This document shows positions 22,551-33,694 of a stretch of 64,000 bases of DNA, piece by piece. Below the pieces are notes generated by a model that was given only the letters and a program-made list of their open reading frames with translations, did not search any database and was not told the DNA's origin. Numbering within the stretch: the stretch's first letter is position 1; every line of letters starts with the position of its first letter. Source of the stretch: Aplidium turbinatum. Taxonomy: Eukaryota > Chordata > Ascidiacea > Aplousobranchia > Polyclinidae. Position numbers and translations under genes: made by a program. The stretch covers positions 16,486,372 through 16,550,371 of the forward strand of contig OU964930.1 of assembly GCA_918807975.1 (NCBI GenBank), in the 5' to 3' direction.

Positions 22551-23600
22551 ACATATGCTTACATTGGTTTCAAAGATTTCTTCTACCTAGGTGATTAACA
22601 AGAGTGTGGCACAGTTGCGTAATTTCAAGCGAAGACATGTGATGGGTTGCTTAAGCAGTTTTCATTGTTTTGATACATACAGTTGGTGGTCAATGGCAAT
22701 GTGTTGCTGTGAAGGTTAACCTTCTGGTTTGGTTCTTTGAGGTTGAGGGTTGTGGTCAGCCGAATTTCTATATATCACTGTCTGGCTGTAAGCTTGAACA
22801 ACCGGTCGTTCCATGCATCGACCCTTGTGGTACACTTAAATAGTCACAACGTCCACCCCGCTACTCCAACAGAGTACACACTCATTAATCTCCCAATGCG
22901 ATATGCTTCAACGAAAGGAAGTGCAATCTTTGTTAGCAGTTTGATAAGCATTGGTTCGAAAAATTTTGAAATAAGGGTCACTTTCGATGAACTTTCGTCA
23001 CAACAATGGCCTCTCTGGCCACACATTTAATGCAAATTCTATGTTTTTTACCAAAAAAGTGTGAGCCTAATGGGTTGATATTTGTGTTAAGCTGTTTGGA
23101 GGGGAAGCAACTGCCAATTGGTTCCCCTCCAGAGTGTTTCCACAGTTGTCTATCATGTGAGCGTTTACACTGAAATACAAATTGAATTATATTTTTCTCC
23201 TGACATTGGCTTTTGGCACTATCTAGTTTTTTTTAATCCCGTACCGCTATACCGCGTGCTATTATGGTCTTACATTTATTTCAATTAACTGTTAGGCTGC
23301 AATCAACTCCTAAACATGATTGGTTGTGAGAATCATAATCTTCAATCTTATGCCCTTGAAGTGCGTTGCCCGTTAATGTTATCATACAGTTGAAAATTGA
23401 TTGTCGTTTTTCTTTTCGGTTAAGGTGGACAATGGAGATACAATATATTTATCACTGCTTAGTACTTAGGACATATTGTTTTATTGTACTTATGAAACCA
23501 ACTGTCATTACTTGTGACGTTTTTGAAAGGATAGCCACTGTGGGTGCAAAGTGTATTGTGAAATAAAGTTTTTTTGATTTTTTTCACGCCTTCTATTTGA
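22551..23600 (+). other. RXYLT1 3' flank / probable 3' UTR
   Basis: No further coding exon. An AATAAA at 23562-23567, followed by a T-rich tract, is a candidate polyadenylation signal and would give a 3' UTR of about 1 kb. The short open frames at 22737-23030 and 23366-23566 have no resemblance to known families. Confidence 0.45.
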
Positions 23601-23879
23601 CGTTTGTTATCAATGTATAGAACGCAATATGACAGTTGCGACTGATTCTCTTTCTCAAATGTTTCGCATATGCATATTCAACACTTTGTCAAATGTTAAA
23701 AATAAATGCAAACTCGCACTGCTTTTATTATTTTAATTTCCGACCACTGAAATGAAGACAATTACAATAACTTCGCAAAACGAAAGTGCAAATACGTGAA
23801 CTTTGATGCGTAGCCCCAGACAGCGAAATCCTTCATTTTTACAACGTCTGCACACGTTGAAATAATGTAAAAATGAGGA

Positions 23880-24320
23880 ATTTTGTTATCCGAGGCCTTC
23901 ACCATTGCATCCTATTGGCAATAGAGTGTTGCATTCCGACATGACCAATAGCCATTTCTAGATGGGAAATCATGTCAAATCACCCAAAAAAAATTTTGAG
24001 AGAAAAATATAAACGTTTAGAGTTCCCCCGCTCCCCCAAAGCTTTTAAAAGCTCCATTTCTTAACTCATAAACCACATGGAGTAAAAAGTTGGTTGTTAG
24101 CTCAAAATACTCAGAATTGCCATATTTCTATCTGCTCTAAGAGGAATGTTTTTCTCAAATCACGTTACACGCAAAAAACTTTCACAAAAAAACTTTTTTT
24201 GTTAAAGTTTTTTGTTTTTGTTAAAAAAATTTTTTTAGAAAAAAGTTACACGCAAAAAATTGATCTTTAGGTTAGTTCGGTTATGCGAACTCCTACTTAC
24301 GCCATCTTACGGCACTAAAG
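23880..24320 (+). repeat. Dispersed repeat, copy A (unclassified)
   Basis: CTCAGAATTGCCATATTTCT followed by ATCTGCTCTAAGAGGAATG and GTTACACGCAAAAAA is shared, in reverse orientation, with 30800-30960, where it reads ACTCAGAATTGCCATGTTTC and TGCTCTAGGAGGAATG. Upstream, both copies share CACCCAAAAAAA and a CCCCCGC patch. No terminal repeats or target duplication were resolved. Confidence 0.6.
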
Positions 24321-24639
24321 CAGTAACATATTCAGAAAATTACTCTGAGTAGTTGTACCAGAAAACATCTGCACTGTGGGCTTGGGCATTCTGCATCCGC
24401 TGTTGTCTATTTACAAAATATGATTTAATAATCTATGACTTAAAAATAATATGCAATATGCTCTTGCATTAAATGTACAAAAAGCAACAAGATGTAACGA
24501 ACGAAAAAAGACCATAATGAAATAACGAAACACTTTGACGCAAATACGACCGCACAGTACTGCTGCATGAAAATTCGAATTAAAGTAACACATCAATGAA
24601 GTATACTGATTCGAGATATCAGTGGTCATAGTTATGACA

Positions 24640-26100
24640 AATCCCTAATGGAGTTATCAATTTATTTTAGTTTATTGTCAGGCATGGCATCATCGCTGTC
24701 CTTAACTTTCCCATTTTGCAGGTAATTGGATAAATTGCCAATTAAGCATTCCTTAAATATTTCTTGTGATTTTTTATTTAACTTTGGTGTTGATTTCTAA
24801 AGGTTTTCTTCTTTCAATCTCTCTGTTTTAATGGCTGCTATGAAATTAAAAACAGAATCTTTTTGTACTTTGTCTTGAGCTTTTGTATTTCTATAGAGTT
24901 GATTGCAGTGATATAAACACTCTCAGGGTTAGCATATCATCTCCATACTCTTCTTTTATAAAGTTAACTAGCCGTTTACAAATCCCTCTTGCTGATGCAG
25001 TATTGAGTGCCGTTATATTAGTCATAATGTTAAGAACATTTTTTTAGCATTTCCAGCTGTATCAGATTTTTCAGAGCATTAAAACAATTTTCTGCAGTAA
25101 CGGATTCGTCTTTCCTAAATGTTTTTAGAGCAGTAAAAAAACTTTTCTCAAAGAAATGGGAGAGTACTGCAATCTTTCTCAGTAGAATATTTTTTGCGCC
25201 AAAACACAATTGATGAAATACTTCATTGCGCAATGCTACTTCTCCTTTTTCCAAGTTTTAAATTTCTATAAAATGTAGCGTAGAGCTTTTTAGCCTCTGG
25301 CTCATTGAGTTTCTCCTCTGCACAGTTTATATGACTTTTTTTTTTAATTCAGCATACCGGTAAACGCTTTGTCTGGTATAACATCGTTTCTAGGTATTCT
25401 GCTCTCTGCTAGGAATCTGCCGGCTAATGTCACATTTACAGCTCATCTTTCCATTTTTAACTGGACCATTTTTGGCTAAATCACACTTACCTGTGGAAAC
25501 ATTAAACAATTTTGACAAACATGACATGAACACTTTGAACAACTTCAATTTCTTCTGTTAAAGAGCTTTTTATCAACGCCTTGAGCAACTTTAGTCTAAA
25601 AGTAGTCTGGTTTTTATCTGGCCAGCTCACATATCCGAAAAATGTGGCACTGGCATAAGAAGCTTTTTTCCACAAACCAAAACACTTTCGGAATGAGTTC
25701 AGCTAATGTTTCATTATTAGATAGAACTGCACTGCTGTTACACTTCACTATTAGCATTTGCCTGTAGTGGTAAAGTGCTTTAACCTCGACTCCATTAGTG
25801 GGAAGTTGGTTAGGAGATCTGACGGGTATCCAACAGCATTATGAATTAAAGTTTTACTTCTAACCAACGATTTTGACAATAACATCATTAAACTAGTATT
25901 CAAACATGAAACAAATTATTAACCTGCTAAAACAAAAACTATATGTAAGATAGATAGAAATATCTAGCTATTCTGGAGTAGGTGTTGACTTAATTTTGTT
26001 TTAACTGTGAATCATTTTCAATTGTAAAATTTTTGGCTCTTGTAGTAGCATGGGAGAACTAGTTGTTTCCCCATTTTTTGGTATTTGCATCAGAGAATGA
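24640..26100 (-). pseudogene. Unidentified degenerate coding remnant
   Basis: Minus-strand frames give scattered protein-like stretches. The longest, at 25030-25254, contains GEVALRNEVFHQLCFGAKNI and SHFFEKSFFTALKTFRKDES. A second, near 25560-25680, contains ASATFFGYVSWPDKNQTTFR. Composition is lysine- and leucine-rich with many stops and frame changes between pieces. I do not recognise a family; the position, next to LINE and hAT remnants, suggests another transposon. It might equally be an old host pseudogene. Confidence 0.35.
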
Positions 26101-26129
26101 AAACTTTAACTATTGAATGATATGCTGGT

Positions 26130-27380
26130 CAACTAGTTGTGCAATATTATCCCCAAGACAAAATAGAAGCTGCAAAAGAACTGCTTTTCACTCATTTCAC
26201 TGACAATGTTGGGCCAAAACACTTGAGGAAAAAAGTGAGAAAGGGTCAGGATAGTGCTGACAACACTGTAAAAGACATTGTGGAAGTACACATGAAATGG
26301 CAGTTGCGAAAGAAGACTGCAGCCTATTGCCCCGACCATTGTGACTGTAAGTAACCAATTTTTCTTCTCTGGATATTTGCAATGTAGGTGCTGCATCAAT
26401 GAGCAATGATATTGCTTCACTGAAGCATGATGTTGCCTTACTCAAAAAGGACAATACCTCATTGAAGGAGATAAAAACTCTTAAAAAATAACAGTGCTGT
26501 TTGTGGTAAACCAGCTTTTCCTAGCTTACAGCCAAGTGCTACAAGTACAGTAGACTCACCTAGTTCTGAAAATACTCAAAGTACTGCAGAAGTTCAATCT
26601 TTTGCTTCTAGTTGCTACAAAGAATACAAAATCAATTTTAACAAAATCTCAGGCTTTGAAACTTTCATCCACCTCAACAAAGCAAAATGTTGTTGCTGAA
26701 AACAAGTGGAAAAAAATCAAAAAACAGAGGCCTAAAGTAGGTAAGCTGGAAACATGCTCCATCAAAACAGTTACCAATTATAATAAACCGGCAGAACTAT
26801 TCATCTCTCGACTTCATCCTGACACTTTGTCAGAGAAAATTGAGTCATTTGTGAAATGCCAATTTCCAAAAGCAAGCAAAATTATCTGTGTCAAACTTGC
26901 AACTAAATCCCCAAGCTATGCCTCTTGCAAAGTTTCCTTGAGTGGCATTGCTTTTAAGGATTCATTGAACTTACACAATTGGCCAAAAAATGCCTTGGTG
27001 AAAAGATTTGTTTCAAACCCTATTGAAGCTGGAACAAGTGGCTCTAAGCAGGTTACAGAAAAAAGTTCAATTTGAATGATTTAAAAGTAGTGTCTTATAA
27101 TTGTAAGGATTTATCTTCGTCCCTGCATGATGTTAAAATGTTATGCAAAGATTATCACATCATATTTCTACAGGAAACCTGGCCTGCAAAGCAAAATCTT
27201 ATGTCTTAATCCACTAGCAGTAATTCCCACAATGGCTGTATCTCTAACATTGACTATGAGTCCGGTATTCTAGTTGGAAGACCACATGGTGGTACTGCTA
27301 TCTTGTGGGATAAATCCTTGCAGGCCTCTGTCATCAAAAAATGAAAATGCCACTATTATTGGTCTAGAACTCTAGATCAG
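26130..27380 (+). mobile_element. LINE 5' part: ORF1 and start of ORF2 endonuclease
   Basis: Plus-strand frames at 26139-26354 and 26602-27075 encode an ORF1-like protein: a lysine-rich linker, then KPAELFISRLHPDTLSEKIE and CVKLATKSPSYASCKVSL, which look like the RNA-binding fold seen in ORF1 of CR1/jockey-group LINEs. Directly after its stop, a new frame starts LKVVSYNCKDLSSSLHDVKM and continues LCKDYHIIFLQETWP, the N-terminus of an apurinic-type endonuclease (the QE motif is visible). It then decays near 27380, where a hAT remnant begins. The copy is broken. Confidence 0.7.
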
Positions 27381-27429
27381 TATATTATTGGCGACGGTGA
27401 TGGGAGGTGGGACAATGATTCAGTACTTA

Positions 27430-28422
27430 AGTCAGCTGGATACGAGCGATGGCTCTCAAAACCGCTGACCGTCTTTTTGATTATGGCTTATGAGGGAATT
27501 TTTAATAAGACTGATGCTTTGTTCAGAGTGCTTCAAAACAAAATAATGGACATTTCTTTTTGTTGTGAGCAAATACGCGACACAGTTGGCTATGTGGAAC
27601 GACAGAGACAAGAGTTTGAAATTTTTATGAACGGTTTGAGCAGAATTGCACAACACTTGAGCTGAGGTTTGCCGACATTGATATTGGAAACTGCGCGTCG
27701 ATTAAAAATAAACGAAAACAAATGTTTTACAATGTTTTGAACAATATCATTGTTCAACTGAAGTCGAGGTTTGACAATTTTAGTGAGCTTGCCTTCCTGG
27801 GTTTCGTAGATTGTTCTAAATTTTCCGAAATGGCTCTAACGTTTGATGACAGTAAATTGCATAGCCTGTCAAAAAGTTATGCAAAATTCTTCGACTTTGT
27901 AAAACTGAAAGCTGATCTTGTGGGACTATACAGCTCACAAACAGTCAGAAAAAATTGTAAAACTCCTGCACAGCTTCTCAGTTTTTTTGTACCAGAACGA
28001 TCTAATTCAGACAGTTCCTGAGGCGACAAAGTTGCTACAGTTAGTGCTCACTATACCTGCTACAACAGCGTCGGTGGAAAGATCATTTTCTGGGTTGAAA
28101 AGGATCAAAACATACAACAGAAATCAAACTGAACAAGAGCGTCTTTCATCACTAGCAATAATTTCCATTGAGATGAAGAGGCTTCAGAAATTGCGGCAAA
28201 ATAAAGACGATTTCTACAAAAAAGTCACAAATGTTTTTGTCCAAAAGGATAGGCGCATGGATTTTATTTTTAAATAAATGTGAAATTAATAAATTATGCT
28301 GCTAATTATTATTTTTTTGATTGGTATGATATCGTTTTTGCTGTTGTTTAAGAAAAATTATTGTAAACGTGACTTGAAAAAATTAGTGCCTCACCATCTA
28401 GGAACCTCACCGCACGTCACTG
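27430..28422 (+). mobile_element. hAT transposase remnant with right end
   Basis: Frames at 27477-27665, 27722-28021 and 27918-28277 together cover the C-terminal part of a ZMYM1/TTF-type hAT transposase. The dimerisation domain is clear: PATTASVERSFSGLKRIKTY followed by NRNQTEQERLSSLAIISIE. At least two frame changes separate the pieces. The right terminus, complemented, reads CAGTGACGTGCGGTGAGGTT and ends at 28422. The left terminus was not found; the element seems to have lost its 5' part or been inserted into the LINE upstream. Confidence 0.75.
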
Positions 28423-28667
28423 ATTATATATATGGCCGGTCACAAGTGTAGGCTACTCATTTATGTTTCTTTTACATCTGTAGGCTAGTCTTAGGTTGCT
28501 AAATTGTGTCCCATAAAGTGTTTATTTCTTATGCTCTTTTGTTCGAAATAGGTTTTCAACAATACAAGTTGCATGCAAATGTGCTTCTTGGGAAACTGCT
28601 TTCATTTAAAATGCATAATAATAGTTAAAACACCAGCAGTTAGACAGAAAAACGCTGCATTACTGAA

Positions 28668-28685
28668 GGTGTCCTATAGGACACC
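28668..28685. repeat. Perfect 18-bp palindrome
   Basis: GGTGTCCTATAGGACACC reads the same on both strands. It is followed by two GGTAATTCTAGKGT motifs within 50 bp. It may mark the end of an eroded DNA transposon. Confidence 0.6.
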
Positions 28686-28739
28686 ATGGTAATTCTAGGG
28701 TGTAAAAAATCCCGGTAATTCTAGTGTTAAGCAGTTGAA

Positions 28740-29160
28740 ACAGCGACTCCCAACAAATTTGAAAATTTTGAGAAAGATATCTCTCTTCTAGCTGTCAGCT
28801 GTATGCTGCAGCCAATTAAGGATGTCTCTGCCACTTGTGAGATTATGACATTTTAGGTGCATCTGAAAATTCTTTTCTCAAGCAGAATACCAACTAAGCA
28901 ACATTAATTTAGTTAACTGGACCAACAAGAAGACACTGAAGCATTTTGGAGTGAAGTTGGTGATTACAAAGATGCTTCGGGCAGTAATCCATTTGCAGAA
29001 ATATTTCAGTGTGCAGTTTCTGCCCTAATACTTCCTCATTTAAATGCTAATGTTGAACGATTATTCAGTGCAATGAACTACTGTATGTTAAATCGAAGAC
29101 ACAAAACAAAATGAAGCTGAAGCTTTTAAATACAATTTTAACAGTGAAACTTGACTTTGT
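28740..29160 (+). pseudogene. hAT transposase C-terminal remnant (second family)
   Basis: One frame gives DTEAFWSEVGDYKDASGSNP followed by ALILPHLNANVERLFSAMNY and CMLNRRHKTK, a typical hAT dimerisation domain (N-x-E-R-x-F-S). The sequence is not the same as at 27430-28277, so it comes from another hAT family. Upstream coding is decayed. Confidence 0.7.
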
Positions 29161-29646
29161 TAACATTTCCACCCCATTGCAGCCACCGTATGCAACCATT
29201 GGATGTAGGATTGTGTGTGTATATGGACCTTTTAAGCGCTTTTTAATGCTTTCAGCGATTCACTCATGACCTCAAATGGTGGTAGCGAGATAACAATATA
29301 TAAAATTGCTGAGCTAGCAGGGTTGGCCTATTCAAAATCTTTCACTATCCCAAATATTATTTCGTCATTTCAAGCCACAGGAATTTTCCCTTTTAATCCA
29401 GACATTTTCCCTGAAGACATGAATTTGCCAGCTTCCGTTACAGACAAGCCATCAGTCGATGCCATGGATGCTGTGCCACCATCAATCAGTGGCATTGTGG
29501 ATGTGCTTGCGCCACCATCAGTCGACATCATAGAGGATGCCGATGCATCTGGCCCATCGTCAGTCAATGCCATAGAGGATGCACCTGGGCCATCATTAGT
29601 CAATGCCATAGTTGGTGCAGGGCAAGCGTCACGCCAACATAGCTAA
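29160..29646 (+). pseudogene. Pogo-like (DDE_1) transposase C-terminal remnant
   Basis: Upstream of the clean frame, HCSHRMQPLDVGLCVYMDLL corresponds to the PHxSHxxQPLDVG block of pogo/Tigger/jerky transposases. After a frame change, the open frame at 29266-29646 gives ITIYKIAELAGLAYSKSFTI and ISSFQATGIFPFNPDIFPED, the tail that follows the DDE domain. It ends in a proline- and acidic-rich segment with repeats around PSVDAMDAV/PSVNAIEDA. The catalytic core is absent. Confidence 0.75.
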
Positions 29647-30283
29647 CCAACTTCATCATCGTCTGATAAAAATCTTCTGCAGGTCATCATGCCCTTTTCA
29701 ATATCTAAGAGATTTTTACGATAAATGCTTATCGTATCTGGATCTTTATGATGATTCTTATAAAGATGTGTTTCCTCATCTTTGGATCGACCTAAACAAA
29801 GAAATATCCTGGGGGCGGGTGTGTGAGTCTGCGGAAAAGATCAACATGATGTTTGGGAAGCAGGTGATCAACAACGACTCTCTTTTTGACGAACAATTAC
29901 TAGTGAAACGGCACATGTCCGAACGTTGTGTCGTTGTAACGAAGAGAGCTGGCAAAATGCGTCTTTGGAACAAAAGTGGGTCGAGATGTTCAAAGAATTT
30001 GAAAAAAATGCATACGCGTTTCAATCTTTCAAAAGCTAATAGAGTTCATACTGTATTTTGTTTACCCGGAACATCCGCACCCGTTGAAAGAATTTTTTCC
30101 ATCATGAAGAGCATGTGGTCTGAGAGCAGAAGCAGGATGCTGGAGCAGAACGTGAAAGCCGTTATTACATGTAAAATCAATACTGATTGGTCCTGCTCTG
30201 ACTTTTACGAGAATGTAAAATTGAACAATGTCTTTTTGAAGAAGGTGTTATTTACAGAAAAGTATGATTGGGCGAATAAGTAA
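29612..30283 (+). pseudogene. hAT transposase C-terminal remnant (third family), 223-codon open frame
   Basis: This long open frame ends in VFCLPGTSAPVERIFSIMKS, the hAT dimerisation signature. It continues MWSESRSRMLEQNVKAVITC and NTDWSCSDFYENVKLNN, then a stop at 30283. Its N-terminal part (FQYLRDFYDKCLSYLDLYDD) matches the helical region before that domain. The start overlaps the end of the pogo-like frame, so the two fragments abut. It lacks the N-terminal zinc finger and catalytic half. Confidence 0.75.
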
Positions 30284-30635
30284 ATTCGCAAGTGCTTGTA
30301 CGCAGTGTTGGGTAAATTCAGTGCAATTGGGAGTTAGCCTACTTATCGACTTGAAAACCGCAGGCTATTTTTTTCTTCCTTTTGCTTTACAGAAAAAATC
30401 TAAATTCGAATTATTTTGTATCGTTAACGTCAATTCCTTTCTATTTTTCGAACTGAATCCGATATTTAGACAGAGAATATGCGCATGAACTCTTGATGAC
30501 AATACGGTCAATGAAGACAGCCGGGATGGCTTTAAATGTAGGCCTATGTAATAATATCGGAAAATGTAAAGTTAAAAAATCACAGCTAAGTGGTCTTGGT
30601 CTTTGGAGGCGTCCCGTTTTGAAGTCACAAAAATA

Positions 30636-30798
30636 TGGTAAACCTACGATTGTAAAGAATTTGAATGGCGACATTCAAGATTCAGGTAACTATAGACCTA
30701 TTGCTGTAGCCACAGTAATCTCTAAATTGTTTGAACGTTTTATTTTGAATCATCTATTGCCTTTTTTGAATACCAGTGACAATCAATTTCGTGTGTAA
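30636..30798 (+). mobile_element. LINE reverse-transcriptase fragment
   Basis: The peptide NGDIQDSGNYRPIAVATVIS followed by KLFERFILNHLLPFLN is reverse-transcriptase motif 1-2 of a CR1-like LINE. The same DNA segment occurs on the minus strand at about 58430-58560, so both come from one family. The 30-kb piece is only about 160 bp long. Confidence 0.8.
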
Positions 30799-30799
30799 C

Positions 30800-30960
30800 T
30801 TTTTTCTGATCATTTTTGAAAAAACATTCCTCCTAGAGCAGATAGAAACATGGCAATTCTGAGTCTTGAGCCAAAACCACCAGCGGGGGACCTTTAAACA
30901 TAAATATTTTTAGCTCGATTTTTTTGGGTGGTTATTTAAAATGATTTCTCAACTTGACAA
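30800..30960 (-). repeat. Dispersed repeat, copy B (inverted relative to 24 kb)
   Basis: This is the reverse-complement counterpart of part of 23880-24320, sharing the GAATTGCCAT and GCTCTARGAGGAATG blocks. It begins immediately after the LINE fragment. Confidence 0.6.
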
Positions 30961-31239
30961 TGTTATTGGAAGTATTTTTACAAAACTTTTAATCAAAACG
31001 CAACACCCCAATTGGCAATAATTTGTACGAAGTACGGGTATCCGTATAATTCCGCCAAACATGGACACAGCGAGAAAAATCATGTTATTTCATTGAATCA
31101 ACATCTGCATATAATGAATCACTGTAAAAAAGGTCGGTACACTTTTCATACAGTTAACCGCATTCGTCTGGAATAAGAATATAAAACCACCAATTGGAAT
31201 GTTCTTGTGGCACATTGCCTTAAAAATGGTGATATGCAA

Positions 31240-31310
31240 ATGGATCAAGCGCACACCCCGACAGCCGAACCATCATCGCTTGGTCGCGCGCTTAACTAAT
31301 GAAGCTACAT
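31240..31310 (-). mobile_element. SINE family 2, head fragment
   Basis: The complement shows TTAGTTAAGCGCGCGACC and GGTTCGGCTGTCGGGGTGTG, matching the tRNA-like head of the family at 15241. The body is absent. Confidence 0.55.
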
Positions 31311-31416
31311 GCCTTTGAGCGTTGAGAGAAATGCATTTCTATGGTGGGTACTGGGTACGCTATAAAGCTATATAAATAACACACAGAAGGATTTAGGACA
31401 AGTTAAACATTTTTTG

Positions 31417-33694
31417 TTAAGAAATATTTCTTTCTTGGAATAGTTTACTTAAACTAGATTCCAGAGATTCATTTGTTCCTTTCAAACCATCAACGACTTG
31501 GGAAGCCCATTGAAAATACTCGTGTACACGCTGATCTGACCAACCTGCAAGGGTTTATAGATGAATTTCAACATCACACAAACCATGATTGAGAGACATG
31601 TTTTAGCTGGCAAACTGTAGGAAGTTATGGCCGATATTTGTCGTAAACAGGCCGACCTGTCGGCTGTTGTGAGGATGCCTGCAGCTGCGACACCTATCGA
31701 AATTATGTGGCTGTTTCTTCTGCAAAGCACTTTATGACATTTTTGAAAGTGAAAGAGAAGATTGTTTTTCCTATCTTCCCTCCCACTTAATTGAAACTTT
31801 CTTCCACCGAGTGAAACATGAATACGACCATATAGGTCGTTGTGGAATTGTGGATGACAAACAAACATGACGCAACACGTCTTGAGAAAAAACAATCAGC
31901 AAGAGCACACGGTTCAAATGACAAATAGTCGTGTATGTCAGTGCCACAACAACTTAATGAAATATTATTGATACAGTAGATTTCGGCTATGACAACATTT
32001 CGCTATGAAGTGGCATCTGTCGCAAAGTCCACTTTTTAAATTATATACATGTAGAATTTGACTATTGTGAAACTTTTTCAAAGGCCCCTTCAGATGTCCC
32101 TGTAGGCCAGTTCTATTGAATTCAAAAAAATTAAATTTATTTCGTTTCACTAGCTTTATTGTAGTTTAAATATTATTCAATCCAATTACTGTATATATAA
32201 TAAGCAGACCTTCTGGTGTACATCGATTCAAATCCCTCAAATTGTAAAGCTTGTCAGCCAATTTCACTAGTTTCGCTTCTTGACTTTTATGTGGAGCATT
32301 CACAACTTGAAGCCGTTTTCTTTCTTGCTTTGGTAAACTTTTATCATCAGTTACTTCAGCTACAATAGAACTGCAAATAAAAGTGAAAATGGTCGCTCAG
32401 CATAGCCTACGCCTAGAGTGCATTGGTGTAATAAGACATATGCATCACACGTTCCTTTCAGAATAGATCAATAAATAATGTACCGGTAGGCCTATTTTAT
32501 TTCCTGTAGTCTTCGCGTGATGTAATTTACTACATTACTACCCAAAATTGTTTTTTCTATAATTATGTAGATTGAGAACCAAATTTAGGGGCCTTTTTAA
32601 AAGTCTTGTGGTATGATTAGATGTGAAAATCACATTCACCAACTCAGACCTACACTTTATCAAGAACACAAAAAAACGCGGTTTCATCCTGTATTACAAT
32701 ATATACCATTACTTGGAAAACAAAAAGCAGTGCTTATAGCAATTGTTACAAGCTGTGACTGCTAACAATAACATGTTAGTTCCAAATCTTGTACCGGTGC
32801 ACTAAGAACAATTATGCACAGAGTTAATTTCTATTATATTACCTAACAGTTTTGCCAAAGATTTCTTCAATCTCTAGCAGTGTTGTATCTGTGTCTTCAA
32901 CAGTATCATGCAAAATTGCAGCTTGCAGGACAACAAGATCAGATATTCCAGCTTCTGTACTTAATATTTGAGCAACTCCTGGAAAGTTTTGATTATTCAA
33001 TGGATATAATCAAAAAATCATAAACAATTAGCCATTTTTCAGCAAAGCACATTGTGTTGTGTGGTCACCTTACAAATACATAACATTACACAATAAATTT
33101 AGATTCTTTTATTTGGTTTAACACTACAGCATGTATACAATCATAGATACGTATAATCGTATATATACACCTTTTATAAATAAAAACATTGAATGGGGTG
33201 CTGGGCTGGTATTAGGATGGCAGGGTCAACAACAAAAACAATCAAATAGAAGCAATAAAAAAAATTACAAGAAGCAATAGTTTGGTTAATATGATTATAA
33301 TGGCATTTGCATAAATTGTGGATAAAGGTATTTTTAAATCAATAGGTATCTAATTTAAAGCTCAATTAAACAATGTGAAAAGTAGTCTACTACAAAATGG
33401 CACCAAATTTCATTCCAGATTAATATGCAGCATTATAGGGGCAATCTGAGTAAAAGGTAACTCCATTAATGAAAGGTATAGTAAACTTTTTTTATGATGG
33501 TTATGTATAAAATGAAATTACATCTGTAATAGGCCTACATCATTTGACTATTAAAATCAACACACAAAACAAGCAATATGCTTACCAACTGGATGGTTTA
33601 TATAAGGAGTCTTCTCTGCATCTTTTCGTCGTTGATCTTTATGCTTTTTGGCAGCAAAGTCAACAGTTGACAAAAAAATTTGTAAATCTATCAT
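31417..33694 (-). CDS. HDDC3: MESH1, HD-domain (p)ppGpp/NADPH hydrolase
   Basis: Four coding exons in transcript order: 33694-33586, 32978-32843, 32370-32210 and 31544-31417. They join in frame to 177 codons (human 179). MESH1 is a small manganese-dependent HD-fold hydrolase that removes the 3' pyrophosphate of ppGpp in vitro and dephosphorylates NADPH in animal cells. The metal and catalytic residues expected from the human enzyme are visible: H34 in YINHPVG, H60-D61 and E64-D65 in LHDTVEDTD, and D121 in [19 protein letters not shown]. The tail reads [20 protein letters not shown]. The intron 3 donor is GTCTGC, weaker than the others, but phase and family sequence support it. Upstream, TTGTTTTTAG at about 33714 could be a splice acceptor for a 5' UTR exon. 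The start ATG gives an N-terminus matching the family. No fused synthetase domain exists, as normal for animals. Confidence 0.96.

Noticed and set aside
22737-23030. 97-residue open frame after RXYLT1
   Set aside because: No family resemblance, and a similar-sized frame exists on the other strand; probably the 3' UTR.
31482-31895. 137-residue minus-strand open frame
   Set aside because: It overlaps the last HDDC3 exon in a different frame and extends into its intron. The true exon (31417-31544) is fixed by phase and family sequence.
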